From Acinetobacter baylyi DSM 14961 = CIP 107474 (lineage in GTDB: Bacteria > Pseudomonadota > Gammaproteobacteria > Pseudomonadales > Moraxellaceae): DNA of 64,000 nucleotides. The stretch spans positions 388,442 through 452,441 of the forward strand of contig NZ_KB849628.1 in the NCBI RefSeq assembly GCF_000368685.1. Reading direction: 5' to 3'. Below are positions 27,999 to 37,650 of this stretch, one piece after another (positions within the stretch are counted from its first letter, which is position 1; every line of letters begins with the position of its first letter). Below the pieces are notes generated by a model. It searched no databases, was not told where the DNA came from, and saw nothing but the letters and a program-made list of their open reading frames with translations. Made by a program: the position numbers and the translations under genes.

Positions 27999-30900
27999 AT
28001 GCAGTTTGTTCATCTTGGTATTCATACAGAGTTTTCGATTACAGAATCGATTGTGCGTATACCTGATCTTATTAAAGCTGCTGTTCAAGATGATATGCCA
28101 GCTTTGGCATTGACAGATCTATCCAATTTACATGCGGCCGTGAAGTTTTACACTTCTTGTCTCAAAAAAGGGATTAAACCAATTTTGGGGAGTGTGGTCA
28201 GATTAAATGATCCTGAGCATCGTATCACTTTGCTTGCCATGACCAATGATGGTTGGAAAGGCCTGACTGAAATTGTGTCACGTGGGCATATTGAAGGACA
28301 ACAACTGAGCATTCCTTGTGTGCAAAAAGAATGGATTCTGGAGCAACATCAAGACATTATTGTATTACTTGGCCAGCATAGTGATGTTGGCAAAATGCTC
28401 TGCTCTTCTAACCCCCAAAAAGCAGAACCATTGCTTCAAGCGTGGCAAGAGAAATTTGGAAATCGGGTTTATATTGCTCTCACACGCACACAACGCGCGG
28501 GTGAAGAAGATTACATGGTTGAAGCTGTCAAACTCGCAGCAAAATATAATATTGGTGTCGTCGCGCACAACGATGTACATTTTATAGAACGTGATGATTT
28601 TGATGCTCACGAAGCCCGCGTGTGTATCGCAGATGGTTATGTACTTGCAGATCACCGTCGCCCACGCATTTATAGCTCTGAACAATACTTCAAAACCGCA
28701 TCTGAAATGGAAGAATTGTTTTCTGACATTCCGAGCGCCATAGAAAATACCTATTATATTGCACAGCGTTGTAACGTTAGTCTGCAATTAGGGACTTACT
28801 TTTTACCAGATTATCCAATTCCAGATGGTTTCACCATCGATACCTATTTTGAACATTTATCTAAAGAAGGTTTAGAAGAACGTCTCAATCATTTATATCC
28901 AATTGAAACACGTGATCAAGACTGGCCTGAAATCCGTAAACCCTATGACGAACGTATCGAGTATGAAGTCGGAATTATTCTTAAAATGGGATTTCCTGGC
29001 TATTTCTTAATCGTCATGGACTTTATTCAATGGGCCAAAAGTAATGGTGTCCCTGTTGGTCCTGGACGTGGTTCGGGTGCAGGCTCATTGGTTGCCTATA
29101 GCCTTAAGATTACAGACCTTGATCCACTCCGTTACGATCTACTTTTTGAACGTTTCCTGAATCCTGAACGTGTTTCGATGCCCGATTTTGATGTCGATTT
29201 CTGTATTGCAGGTCGTGACCGAGTCATTGACTATGTGTCGCGCACATATGGTCGCGAAGCAGTATCACAAATCGCGACTTTTGGTACCATGGCAGCAAAA
29301 GGTGCCATTCGAGATGTAGCACGGGTATTGGGTAAATCTTACGGCCTTGCCGATCGTATCTCCAAAATGGTGCCAACCAAACCTCTGGGTGTCGATTTAA
29401 AGCAAGCGATTGAAATGGAGCCACAGCTCAAGGATATCGTAACCAATCCATCCAATCCAGATAATGATGATGCGGCCGAAATCTGGGAAATGGCGCTCAA
29501 ACTTGAAGGAATTACTCGTAATACGGGTAAACATGCGGGCGGTGTCGTCATTGCGCCAGGTAAAATTACCGATTATTCGGCAGTACTGTGTGATGCAGAT
29601 GGTACCAACCGCGTAGCTCAATATGATAAAGATGACGTAGAAGCTGCTGGTCTGGTTAAGTTTGACTTTTTGGGTCTGCGAAACTTAACCGTGATTGAAG
29701 ATGCTGTTCAAAATATTAATAAAAGAATTCAGTCTGAAATACCATTAGATATTGCCAATGTTCCACTTGACGACAAAGATGCCTATTTAGTCTTTGCAGA
29801 TGCCAACACTACCGCGGTATTCCAGTTTGAATCCGTGGGTATGAAAAAGATGCTTAAAGAAGCACGCCCAAGTAAATTCGAAGAAATTATTGCCTTTGTA
29901 TCTTTATACCGCCCTGGCCCAATGGATCTGATTCCAGACTTTATTCATCGTATGCATGGGGGTGAGTTTGAATATCTGCATCCATTGCTCGAAAGTGTGC
30001 TCGAACCAACCTACGGGATTATGGTTTATCAGGAACAGGTGATGCAGGCAGCGCAGTTCTGTGCGGGATATACGCTCGGTGGTGCAGACTTACTTCGCCG
30101 TGCAATGGGTAAAAAGAAACCTGAAGAAATGGTCAAGCAGCGCCAAATCTTCATCAAGGGTGCAGCAGAAAAAGAGATCGACGAAGCAACAGCCAATCAT
30201 ATCTTCGACTATATGGAAAAATTTGCAGGCTATGGCTTTAACAAATCGCATGCTGCTGCTTATGCACTTGTTGCCTATCATACTGCATGGCTCAAAGCAC
30301 ACTATCCTGCCGAATTTATGGCCGCCGTATTATCGTCAGAAATGCAAAATACGGACAGTATTGTCTTTTTAATTGATGACTGCCGTAATAATGCACTTGA
30401 GGTTTTGCCACCTTCTGTCAATATGTCGTTGTACCACTTCCATGCCAGTGACGAGCGTACAATTGTTTACGGCTTAGGTGCAATTAAAGGTGTGGGAGAA
30501 CAAGCCATGCAATCTGTGATCGATTCACGGATCAAAAATGGCCCTTACACAGACTTATTTGATTTTTGTCATCGTATCGATCTTAAAAAAATCAACAAAC
30601 GAACCCTTGAAGCGCTTATTCGCGCTGGAGCACTTGATTGTTTACAAATCGAACGCTCTAGCTTAATGGCACAGTTACCCGAAGCGGTACAAGCGGCCGA
30701 ACAAGCGCGGCAAAATCGTGAAACAGGAATTATGGATCTGTTTGGTGAAGTTGAAGAAGTTCAACGTAAACCTGCCAAGCCTGTCAAACCCTGGTCAGAT
30801 GAAGTCCGACTCAAAGGCGAAAAAGACACATTAGGACTTTACCTTACAGGTCATCCAATTGATGTTTATCGTCCTGAACTGAAATCATTTATTCCAGCAA

Positions 30901-31562
30901 AACTCAATGAAGTGACCCCAACACGCCGTGGTGTCACGACTGTGTTTGCTGGCTTAGTTTTAGATGTTGCCAACTTTCCAAATCGTATGGTAATAACGCT
31001 GGATGATGGTACTGCGCGAATTGAAGTAAGCTGTAATCACGAACGTTTTCAGCGATTCAAAGACATCGTGGTGGTAGAACAGGTCGTCGTTATTGAGGGT
31101 GAAATCTACGAACGCGAAGGCTTTGATCGTCCAATGGCTCGTTTAAGTAAAGCTTTTAGCTTAAATGAAATTCGTCAAAAGCGTGCAAACCATATTCGTA
31201 TTCAACCTGCCGAAGAACAAATATCTAAAACATTGGCTCATGATTTACAAAATATTATTTTGCCCTTTTGTAATGTCGATATGTGCCAACATATTCCAGT
31301 CATGCTGACACTCGAACAGCCCTATGCAACGGCAGAAGTTCATCTTGGACAAAACTGGAAAGTCGCGCCATTAGACGAATTATTAATCAAGCTGCGTGAT
31401 TACTTTGGTAAAGATGCAATCTATATCGAATATCAAGTCAAATCCAAAGCAGCCAAAGCGGCTGAACCCGTTCGTAGCGCACCGTTAAGCCCACCTCCGC
31501 AAGATATCTCGATGGATGAAGCTATGGATTTATATCAGGCCGAAGTCTCACAATACTCTTAA
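27999..31562 (+). CDS. dnaE: DNA polymerase III subunit alpha
   Basis: The replicative polymerase, 1187 residues (E. coli 1160). The PHP domain opens MQFVHLGIHTEFSITESIVRI. Catalytic aspartates lie in MPDFDVDFC (Asp about 396, 398 and 400) and KFDFLGLRNLTVIED. GPGRGSGAGSLVAYSL and RPGPMDLIPDFI are further C-family motifs. A helix-hairpin-helix near residue 830, the clamp-binding peptide IMDLFGE near residue 908, an OB fold (FAGLVLDVANFPNR) and a tau-binding C-terminus follow. AAGGA lies 7 bases before the ATG. trmJ begins 19 bases after the stop. Confidence 0.97.
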   Translation: MQFVHLGIHTEFSITESIVRIPDLIKAAVQDDMPALALTDLSNLHAAVKFYTSCLKKGIKPILGSVVRLNDPEHRITLLAMTNDGWKGLTEIVSRGHIEGQQLSIPCVQKEWILEQHQDIIVLLGQHSDVGKMLCSSNPQKAEPLLQAWQEKFGNRVYIALTRTQRAGEEDYMVEAVKLAAKYNIGVVAHNDVHFIERDDFDAHEARVCIADGYVLADHRRPRIYSSEQYFKTASEMEELFSDIPSAIENTYYIAQRCNVSLQLGTYFLPDYPIPDGFTIDTYFEHLSKEGLEERLNHLYPIETRDQDWPEIRKPYDERIEYEVGIILKMGFPGYFLIVMDFIQWAKSNGVPVGPGRGSGAGSLVAYSLKITDLDPLRYDLLFERFLNPERVSMPDFDVDFCIAGRDRVIDYVSRTYGREAVSQIATFGTMAAKGAIRDVARVLGKSYGLADRISKMVPTKPLGVDLKQAIEMEPQLKDIVTNPSNPDNDDAAEIWEMALKLEGITRNTGKHAGGVVIAPGKITDYSAVLCDADGTNRVAQYDKDDVEAAGLVKFDFLGLRNLTVIEDAVQNINKRIQSEIPLDIANVPLDDKDAYLVFADANTTAVFQFESVGMKKMLKEARPSKFEEIIAFVSLYRPGPMDLIPDFIHRMHGGEFEYLHPLLESVLEPTYGIMVYQEQVMQAAQFCAGYTLGGADLLRRAMGKKKPEEMVKQRQIFIKGAAEKEIDEATANHIFDYMEKFAGYGFNKSHAAAYALVAYHTAWLKAHYPAEFMAAVLSSEMQNTDSIVFLIDDCRNNALEVLPPSVNMSLYHFHASDERTIVYGLGAIKGVGEQAMQSVIDSRIKNGPYTDLFDFCHRIDLKKINKRTLEALIRAGALDCLQIERSSLMAQLPEAVQAAEQARQNRETGIMDLFGEVEEVQRKPAKPVKPWSDEVRLKGEKDTLGLYLTGHPIDVYRPELKSFIPAKLNEVTPTRRGVTTVFAGLVLDVANFPNRMVITLDDGTARIEVSCNHERFQRFKDIVVVEQVVVIEGEIYEREGFDRPMARLSKAFSLNEIRQKRANHIRIQPAEEQISKTLAHDLQNIILPFCNVDMCQHIPVMLTLEQPYATAEVHLGQNWKVAPLDELLIKLRDYFGKDAIYIEYQVKSKAAKAAEPVRSAPLSPPPQDISMDEAMDLYQAEVSQYS

Positions 31563-31581
31563 GTTTTGATTTGGATAATTT

Positions 31582-32433
31582 ATGAATACTGCTGACAATG
31601 CGTCAATCAATGAATATTTGACGCATGTACGAATTGTAATGGTAAATACGACACTGCCTGCAAATATCGGTAGCGCATTACGTGCGATGAAAACGATGGG
31701 ACTATCTCAACTGGTTCTGGTTGCACCTAAAACTTACCCTCATCCTGATATTGATGCGCTGGCCGCAGGTGCGCAAGACCTGGTTGAAAAGATTAAAATT
31801 GTAGATACGCTAGAACAAGCCATTCAGGATTGTCATATTGTATTTGGTACAAGTGCTCGAAGCCGTACTATTCCCTGGCCACTACTCGATGCGCGGCCTG
31901 CAGCAGAACTTTCAATGGATGCTGTTATCACTAGACAGCAAGAAATTGCAATTGTGTTTGGTCGTGAAGATCGTGGACTGACCAACGAAGAACTTGCCTT
32001 AGCTAATTATCACCTGACCATCCCTGTCAATACAGATTATGGTGTACTCAATGTCGCCCAAGCGATTCAAGTCATTTGTTATGAAATGAGAATGGCAACT
32101 CTTGCCCAAGTACAAAATGATCAGGCATCTTCTGATTCTCAAAAAATGCAGGTAACTGAAAAAATCGAGATGGATTGGGATGAACCTCTGGTTAATCATC
32201 AGCAAATGGAAGAGTTCTATCCACATCTTGAAAAAATGTTAGTCGATATAGAGTTTCTTGATCCTCAAAATCCAAGATTATTACCATTAAGACTTCGTCG
32301 ACTATTTGGTCGTGCACAATTAGATCGAATGGAATACCATTTGCTGCGAGGCATTTTCAGTCGAGTTCAAGCACTCAGTCATGGAAAATGGAAAAAAACA
32401 GCTCTGGACAAGGAGGAACAGTCAGATGTTTAA
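31582..32433 (+). CDS. trmJ: tRNA (cytidine/uridine-32-2'-O)-methyltransferase TrmJ
   Basis: SPOUT-class SAM methyltransferase of 283 residues that methylates the 2'-OH of position 32 in several tRNAs. Trefoil-knot motifs are visible: [33 protein letters not shown] and [20 protein letters not shown] (20 residues). A variable helical C-terminal extension follows (from about residue 170). It overlaps the start of cysE by eight bases. trmJ next to cysE is a common order in gammaproteobacteria, where iscR often follows; here it does not. Confidence 0.93.
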   Translation: MNTADNASINEYLTHVRIVMVNTTLPANIGSALRAMKTMGLSQLVLVAPKTYPHPDIDALAAGAQDLVEKIKIVDTLEQAIQDCHIVFGTSARSRTIPWPLLDARPAAELSMDAVITRQQEIAIVFGREDRGLTNEELALANYHLTIPVNTDYGVLNVAQAIQVICYEMRMATLAQVQNDQASSDSQKMQVTEKIEMDWDEPLVNHQQMEEFYPHLEKMLVDIEFLDPQNPRLLPLRLRRLFGRAQLDRMEYHLLRGIFSRVQALSHGKWKKTALDKEEQSDV

Positions 32434-33235
32434 ACAGTTAAAAGAAGATATTCAGGCCGTTTTTGCTCGTGATCCTGCTGCTCGCAATACGCTGGAGGTG
32501 TTGACAACATATCCAGGTATTCATGCGCTGATTATGCACCGAATGGCCCATGAACTATGGAATAAGGACTTTAAAGGGACTGCTCGAGCATTATCATCAT
32601 TCAGTCGTTTTGCAACGGGTATTGAAATTCATCCTGGCGCAAAGATTGGTCGTCGCTTTTTTATTGATCATGGCATGGGTGTCGTTATTGGTGAAACTGC
32701 TGAAATTGGGGACGACGTCACGCTGTATCATGGTGTCACGCTTGGTGGGACCACCTGGAATACAGGTAAACGCCATCCTACGCTTGAAGATGGTGTCGTC
32801 ATCGGTGCTGGTGCAAAGATTTTAGGTCCTTTTACCATTGGTAAAGGTGCAAAAATTGGTTCAAATGCAGTGGTGACGAAAGCTGTACCTGCAGGTGTAA
32901 CGGCTGTAGGTAGTGCAGCACGATTCATTTATAAAAATATCGAAAAAAATGAAGATGAGATCCGTAGAGAAAATTATGCTCAGAGCATTGGTTTTCAGCC
33001 TTATGCCACCACACGAGACCAAGCAGATCCTATTCTGGAAGGCATGAAAGTTTTACTTGATCGATTACAACAAAATGAAGTTCGTATGAACACTTTATGC
33101 CAGAGACTATCTTCTTTGGATCCTAGCTTTAACAAGCAAAATTACGATCAACAACCTTTTAGTCAAGAAGAACTCAAAATTATTGAAGAAGTCCGCCGAG
33201 AATGCGAAGCACAAACGCATACGGACAAAGCCTGA
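32426..33235 (+). CDS. cysE: Serine O-acetyltransferase CysE
   Basis: Makes O-acetylserine from serine and acetyl-CoA, the first step of cysteine synthesis. It has 269 residues. The N-terminal helical part ([20 protein letters not shown]) is followed by a left-handed beta-helix of hexapeptide repeats: [23 protein letters not shown] covers the active-site His and Asp (HGMGVVIGE), then [11 protein letters not shown] and [18 protein letters not shown] (32410-32416) fixes the ATG at 32426, inside the end of trmJ. A charged C-terminal tail of about 80 residues is longer than in short CysE forms; the far C-terminus normally binds CysK. Confidence 0.93.
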   Translation: MFKQLKEDIQAVFARDPAARNTLEVLTTYPGIHALIMHRMAHELWNKDFKGTARALSSFSRFATGIEIHPGAKIGRRFFIDHGMGVVIGETAEIGDDVTLYHGVTLGGTTWNTGKRHPTLEDGVVIGAGAKILGPFTIGKGAKIGSNAVVTKAVPAGVTAVGSAARFIYKNIEKNEDEIRRENYAQSIGFQPYATTRDQADPILEGMKVLLDRLQQNEVRMNTLCQRLSSLDPSFNKQNYDQQPFSQEELKIIEEVRRECEAQTHTDKA

Positions 33236-33269
33236 ACATTTAGTTTAATACTGTAACACGCTACTCATT

Positions 33270-33319
33270 GCATGTTTGTCACGGTTTTTTTAGACTGGCA
33301 CGACAAACATGCTTTTTTT
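33270..33319 (+). terminator. Terminator after cysE, close to the next gene's start
   Basis: GCATGTTTGTC (33270-33280) pairs with GACAAACATGC (33302-33312) around a 21-base loop; seven T follow. The tail ends 28 bases before the next ATG, so any separate promoter for that gene must overlap this hairpin. Confidence 0.8.
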
Positions 33320-33347
33320 ATTCATACAACAATTTACGGATGACTCT

Positions 33348-34274
33348 ATGATGCTTAAGCCTTTGGCATATACCATGTTAGCAGCTTCAATTTTGACCGC
33401 ATGTAGTCCACTTCCTGTCAAACACCCTAAGCAGCAGACCGTTCAACCCTTTGTTTTTACAGAACCTGATATTTCTCCACCATTTTATGCACTGAATCCA
33501 TTTAACTACGATGCACCTCCAGCTTTTGAAGTGGCTTTAAAAGAAGCTGCGGCTCAGCCAGTCACCAAAATGGTGGTGAAGCGTCAGGATAATCCAAATG
33601 AAACCATGGTACTTGATACCAATAAATTGATTATTCCAACAATCAACAATAATGCCCGTGCAATGAAATATGCAGTACTTGCTGGGGATAATGAGCTTGA
33701 TGTGACTGAAATAGATGACTTTCTCACCATGGTTGAAGGTAAAGCACGTCATTATCCACCCCGCTTTACAGATCGTCAGGAAAGACGTGGTTTTGAAGGC
33801 AAACTAAAACAAGTTTCACAACAATTAGATACGCTCGCTGCAAATCCAAATGCATCTTTCGATGTTTTAATTCGTGCATTCAAAGCCAGTGTACTTGGCC
33901 GCAATCTTGATTTAGGTTCTGCTTATACCACCAAATCTTTAACTTATGCTCAACGCCTGCTTAAAATGAATCCAAATGATGCAGAGGCAAATTTCTGGTT
34001 CGGTTTTGGTTTATCTGAAGGTGGTGGTCAGCGTGAAGCAATGCCTTACCTTGAAAAAGCAATGAAAGGTGGTGTGCAAGAAGCGTATCTGGTTTCTGCA
34101 AATAACTACATTGCAATGGAACAGAAAAAGAATGCAATTCAGACGCTGAAAAACTACAAAATCAAGTATCCTGATGAAGCACAAGTTGCAGATCGATTAA
34201 TTCAGGAAGTTGAAAAGCAAGGCCGTTGGAATGTTTGGCAAGTGATGAATAATCCAGCAATTGCACCGAAATAA
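33348..34274 (+). CDS. TPR-containing lipoprotein of unknown function
   Basis: A 308-residue lipoprotein. The signal peptide runs MMLKPLAYTMLAASILTAC, with the lipobox LTAC and Ser after Cys, so outer-membrane sorting is likely. Residues from about 190 onward look like TPR helices: LTYAQRLLKMNPNDAEANFW, GQREAMPYLEKAM and EQKKNAIQTLKNYKIKYPDE. TPR lipoproteins often serve as assembly scaffolds. The ATG at 33348 or the adjacent one at 33351 is the start; an earlier in-frame codon at 33309 lies within the terminator and is unlikely. No specific function is recognised. Confidence 0.72.
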   Translation: MMLKPLAYTMLAASILTACSPLPVKHPKQQTVQPFVFTEPDISPPFYALNPFNYDAPPAFEVALKEAAAQPVTKMVVKRQDNPNETMVLDTNKLIIPTINNNARAMKYAVLAGDNELDVTEIDDFLTMVEGKARHYPPRFTDRQERRGFEGKLKQVSQQLDTLAANPNASFDVLIRAFKASVLGRNLDLGSAYTTKSLTYAQRLLKMNPNDAEANFWFGFGLSEGGGQREAMPYLEKAMKGGVQEAYLVSANNYIAMEQKKNAIQTLKNYKIKYPDEAQVADRLIQEVEKQGRWNVWQVMNNPAIAPK

Positions 34275-34294
34275 TGAGTACGATATAAAATAAT

Positions 34295-34324
34295 AAATAG
34301 GCTGTTTAGACGGCCTATTTTTTT
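34295..34324 (+). terminator. Terminator after the TPR lipoprotein gene
   Basis: AAATAGGC (34295-34302) pairs with GCCTATTT (34313-34320) around a 10-base loop; the tail is TTTT followed by G. It begins 20 bases past the stop. Confidence 0.75.
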
Positions 34325-34397
34325 GTTAGTTTTATTTTAACTAAATTGAAAATCACTGCAAATCACGTATTATCATGGCTCATTACCCCGTTTACCT

Positions 34398-36407
34398 ATG
34401 ACTATGATAGACAACAGAAAAACAAAGAAAATTATCTATGCTTGTTCAGTCGTTTTAGTTGTATCCTTAACTGGCTGCCAAGTCGTGAGCGTAAAACAGC
34501 AAGCACTGAATGTAACAATTGCAAATGAACGTAATAGCGTTTTGATGCAAGATCAGCTGAGTGAAGCAAGTTTAAATGTTCTGTCGATGTCGGGACGTGA
34601 AGCAAAAGTTTGTACGTCAGATCCAGATCAGTGTATTGCAGAACTTAAAAGCATTCCTCAAATTGGAGATGAACAGTTTTTATCTACTGCAAGCGAAATG
34701 TATCTTGCAAAAGCCATGTTACTCGAAAAATCCTCCGAATGTAATATCAGCCGTTTAGCTAAATATAAATCTGAGCAACATCAACAAGCATCTCAACAAA
34801 TATATAATGACTGCTTAGATCAACAGATGAACATGCTCGATAAAAGTATACGTTATAGTTATGCCTATTTGTTTGAAACCAAACGTCAACCTAAAGATCG
34901 TATCTTTGATAACCGACAGGTTCAAATTCGTGACTTTTACAATCAAGCAATTGCAAAGCTTGTCACCACCTATGCCGCACGAAATCCAGATACTCAGGTT
35001 CAGGAAACCATTCAGGTGGGCGATAATACCTATCAGGTTAATTTAGATAACTACAAACAGCTTGCTCATCAAAAACTTGAGAAATTTATTTCAAGTTATA
35101 ATCTGAATTTTTCAGGATTACGCACCATTAACCGCCGCGATGGTTTCGGATCCGAGTTTGTTGCCGTCTTTCCAGCTTCAAAATATCCACAAAATACAAA
35201 ATATATTCTTGATCCGCTTAATTATAGTTATAAAAATGGACAAAATCCGAATATACATAAAGCAAGATATTTAGCCGCAACGATTGTGGCACAACCCAAA
35301 CAAGCATCCTCACTCGCAGATATATTGGGTCGTGCCCCATTTGAAATAAAAATATACGACCCCTATCGCACCGAGAATATCGATGTTGATGGAAAAAACT
35401 ATCCATTAGCAGCCAACTACTCTGCACCTTATGGATTATGGCTTGCCGAAAATAATTTGGGGGTTTCAGCTTATTTGAGTCTCATTGATCGAGATCAGAG
35501 GCTCATGATGCCACATCTTTATATGCTTGAACCGTATAATCCGCAGAAAAAAGTCATCGTTCTGGTTCATGGTTTAGCCAGCAGTCCAGAAGCATGGATC
35601 GCGCTAACCAATGATATTATGGGCGACAATATATTACGTGAACATTATCAGGTCTGGCAGGTATTTTACTCGACCAATATGCCAATTTTAGAGAGTCGCT
35701 TTCAGATTTATGCACTGCTAAAACAAGCGTTTGATTCACTTAATCCAAATGATCCCGCAGATCATAATGCCGTTCTCATTGGTCACAGTATGGGAGGCAT
35801 TATCAGTCGTTTACTGGTTAGTCAGGCAGATATCTCACAAAAAGCCTTTTCACTTGTAAGTCCATACCAGCAAGCTCAATTAAAGAAACAGCCCATGGTA
35901 TATCAACGTCTGAAAATTCAACCCATTCCTAATTTTGATCGTGCAATATTTATGTCTGCGCCTCATCACGGTACAGATTTTGCTGATTTATGGTTTACAC
36001 GAGCAGCCCGCAAAATCATTAAGCTGCCTGGTGCATTTTTAGGTGCAATTACCGATACCGTTACTAATGAAAACATCGATGCAAAAGATCTATTACTTAG
36101 AATAGATCAGGGTCTCATTCAAAATGGACCGAGTGATTTAAGTTATAAATCAAAATTTATTGAATTAACCAAAAATATTAATCCACCTTCTGGCTTTGTT
36201 TTTCACTCAATTATCGGAAATAATACCAAAAGTGATGATCCAGAGAAGATTACCGATGGCATCGTGCCATACAAAAGTGCTCACCTAGAAGGCTCTGCCT
36301 CTGAAAAGATCATTCAAGGAGGCCACTCTATACAGGAAACACCTCAGGCAGTTTTAGAGTTACGCCGAATCCTACGTTTACATTTAAAAGAACATCAAAT
36401 CCAATAA
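34398..36407 (+). CDS. Lipoprotein with alpha/beta-hydrolase (lipase/esterase) domain
   Basis: A 669-residue lipoprotein. The signal segment KIIYACSVVLVVSLTGC ends in the lipobox LTGC near residue 27. About 350 residues of unknown fold come first. The hydrolase domain starts near residue 385 with VIVLVHGLASSPEAW (oxyanion HG motif). The nucleophile is Ser464 in LIGHSMGGIISRLL; the acid is probably in KITDGIVPYKSAH and the His in GGHSIQETPQAV near the C-terminus. Such envelope lipases may act on lipids or on acyl esters; the substrate is unknown. The second in-frame ATG (34404) is also possible. Convergent with the next gene. Confidence 0.8.
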   Translation: MTMIDNRKTKKIIYACSVVLVVSLTGCQVVSVKQQALNVTIANERNSVLMQDQLSEASLNVLSMSGREAKVCTSDPDQCIAELKSIPQIGDEQFLSTASEMYLAKAMLLEKSSECNISRLAKYKSEQHQQASQQIYNDCLDQQMNMLDKSIRYSYAYLFETKRQPKDRIFDNRQVQIRDFYNQAIAKLVTTYAARNPDTQVQETIQVGDNTYQVNLDNYKQLAHQKLEKFISSYNLNFSGLRTINRRDGFGSEFVAVFPASKYPQNTKYILDPLNYSYKNGQNPNIHKARYLAATIVAQPKQASSLADILGRAPFEIKIYDPYRTENIDVDGKNYPLAANYSAPYGLWLAENNLGVSAYLSLIDRDQRLMMPHLYMLEPYNPQKKVIVLVHGLASSPEAWIALTNDIMGDNILREHYQVWQVFYSTNMPILESRFQIYALLKQAFDSLNPNDPADHNAVLIGHSMGGIISRLLVSQADISQKAFSLVSPYQQAQLKKQPMVYQRLKIQPIPNFDRAIFMSAPHHGTDFADLWFTRAARKIIKLPGAFLGAITDTVTNENIDAKDLLLRIDQGLIQNGPSDLSYKSKFIELTKNINPPSGFVFHSIIGNNTKSDDPEKITDGIVPYKSAHLEGSASEKIIQGGHSIQETPQAVLELRRILRLHLKEHQIQ

Positions 36408-36444
36408 ATGTAAACGTTTTAACATTCGCATGTAAAAAATTAAG

Positions 36445-37179
36445 TTATTGATGTTTATAACACTCATCAAGTGCTAACTCATAATAAGCTAGACCATCCT
36501 GTGCAGCCTGAAATGCTTTTTCTTGAATTTCAGGTTTGCCCTCTCCCAGCCTTTTGATCAACTCCATTGCCTCATAAGGATGAATATCATCATAATGCGC
36601 ATGTGCACGCAACCAAGCAAGGGAGCGTTTATTTATACTGACTTCAGGGTGATCAATATAGGCATTGATACCTTTATAAACTTGAATAGACCAGTCGCCT
36701 GTTGCCCATTCAATTGCCAGATTTGTTGCAGCCAGACACTCGGCAAGTGAGCCTTTGGTATTGATATTCCAAAGAAAATGATTAACTGCATCCATCGCTA
36801 CAGGTGGCCTCACACGATCTAGTTCCTCGACTGTTAAGCCAAAGCCACCAGCCCAGTCTCGGTACCAATTGAGATGTCTTTCTTCAACTTTTATATTTTG
36901 TATTAACCAGTTTCGTGTTTCAGTTACACCTGCTTCGGTAAAGTCAGTTGCTTTTGACAAAGCCAAGGCCATATATGAAGGAAAATGTGCGACCAATGGA
37001 TAAAAATTGAGTAAAGCACTACGGAAGCATTTGAGATTCAGGCGACCATTCGCCATATCCTGAAATAAAGGATGCTGCCCTACACGATCTTTTGCAGGAA
37101 TGAGCTCATCCCAAAATTGTTGTGCCCAGGGACTGTGTGGCGTAATCTTTAAGTCTGTTCCTTCTAATAACGCACTCAT
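36445..37179 (-). CDS. Haem-oxygenase-like (TenA/PqqC superfamily) diiron-type protein
   Basis: A 244-residue all-helical protein of the TenA/PqqC-like group, often annotated as a TenA regulator but more probably an iron-containing oxidase. Candidate metal ligands are in IKVEERHLNWYRDW (Glu, His), AIEWATGDWS (Glu) and HAHYDDIHPYEAMELI (His, Asp, His), the spacing of haem-oxygenase-like diiron oxidases. AGGA lies about 9 bases before the ATG at 37179; the frame is open 11 codons further. It is a single gene with no thiamin or PQQ genes around it, which argues against thiaminase or PqqC roles. Substrate unknown. Confidence 0.72.
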   Translation of the reverse strand: MSALLEGTDLKITPHSPWAQQFWDELIPAKDRVGQHPLFQDMANGRLNLKCFRSALLNFYPLVAHFPSYMALALSKATDFTEAGVTETRNWLIQNIKVEERHLNWYRDWAGGFGLTVEELDRVRPPVAMDAVNHFLWNINTKGSLAECLAATNLAIEWATGDWSIQVYKGINAYIDHPEVSINKRSLAWLRAHAHYDDIHPYEAMELIKRLGEGKPEIQEKAFQAAQDGLAYYELALDECYKHQ

Positions 37180-37650
37180 GGCAATAATCCTATAACTGTT
37201 TGATTCAAACAATTGATCAATGTAATATTCTTAATAATACAATACATATTTCCTTGAAAAATACTTCATTTTTTAATAATTTTCTAGATATGACCAATGT
37301 TTTTATGTGATGAAAATCACATTTTATGAATTTATTTTTATAAAATTATTGATTAAAAAATCGAATTACTTTGTTTATTAAAAATAATATATGAGATAAG
37401 ACACAAATAAAGCGATCAAAATATTCATAAAAATAAAAAAACGCTTATTAGTTATCTTTTTTTAATAAAACAACAATTCAATTAACATATTTAATTTTAA
37501 AATGACAAAAATATAAGTCATTGTTTTCATAAAATTTATATAAATGAAAGATATTACTTTAATTCCATAGAAAATCGCCGTATATTGTTTTAAAGCACAT
37601 TTATATCTCATAAATATTTTCGGAATGTCCAAGGATAGCGAGATCTAACG
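37180..37650. other. Very AT-rich divergent promoter region
   Basis: About 470 bases between two divergent genes, nearly all A and T. I see no ORF, hairpin terminator or clear operator. It should carry the promoters of the diiron-type gene (minus) and the diguanylate cyclase (plus). Confidence 0.45.

Noticed and set aside
28365..28787. 140-codon ORF on the minus strand inside dnaE
   Set aside because: It lies opposite the PHP domain of a clear essential gene, has no ribosome site and no protein-like motif; it is a shadow of dnaE codon use.
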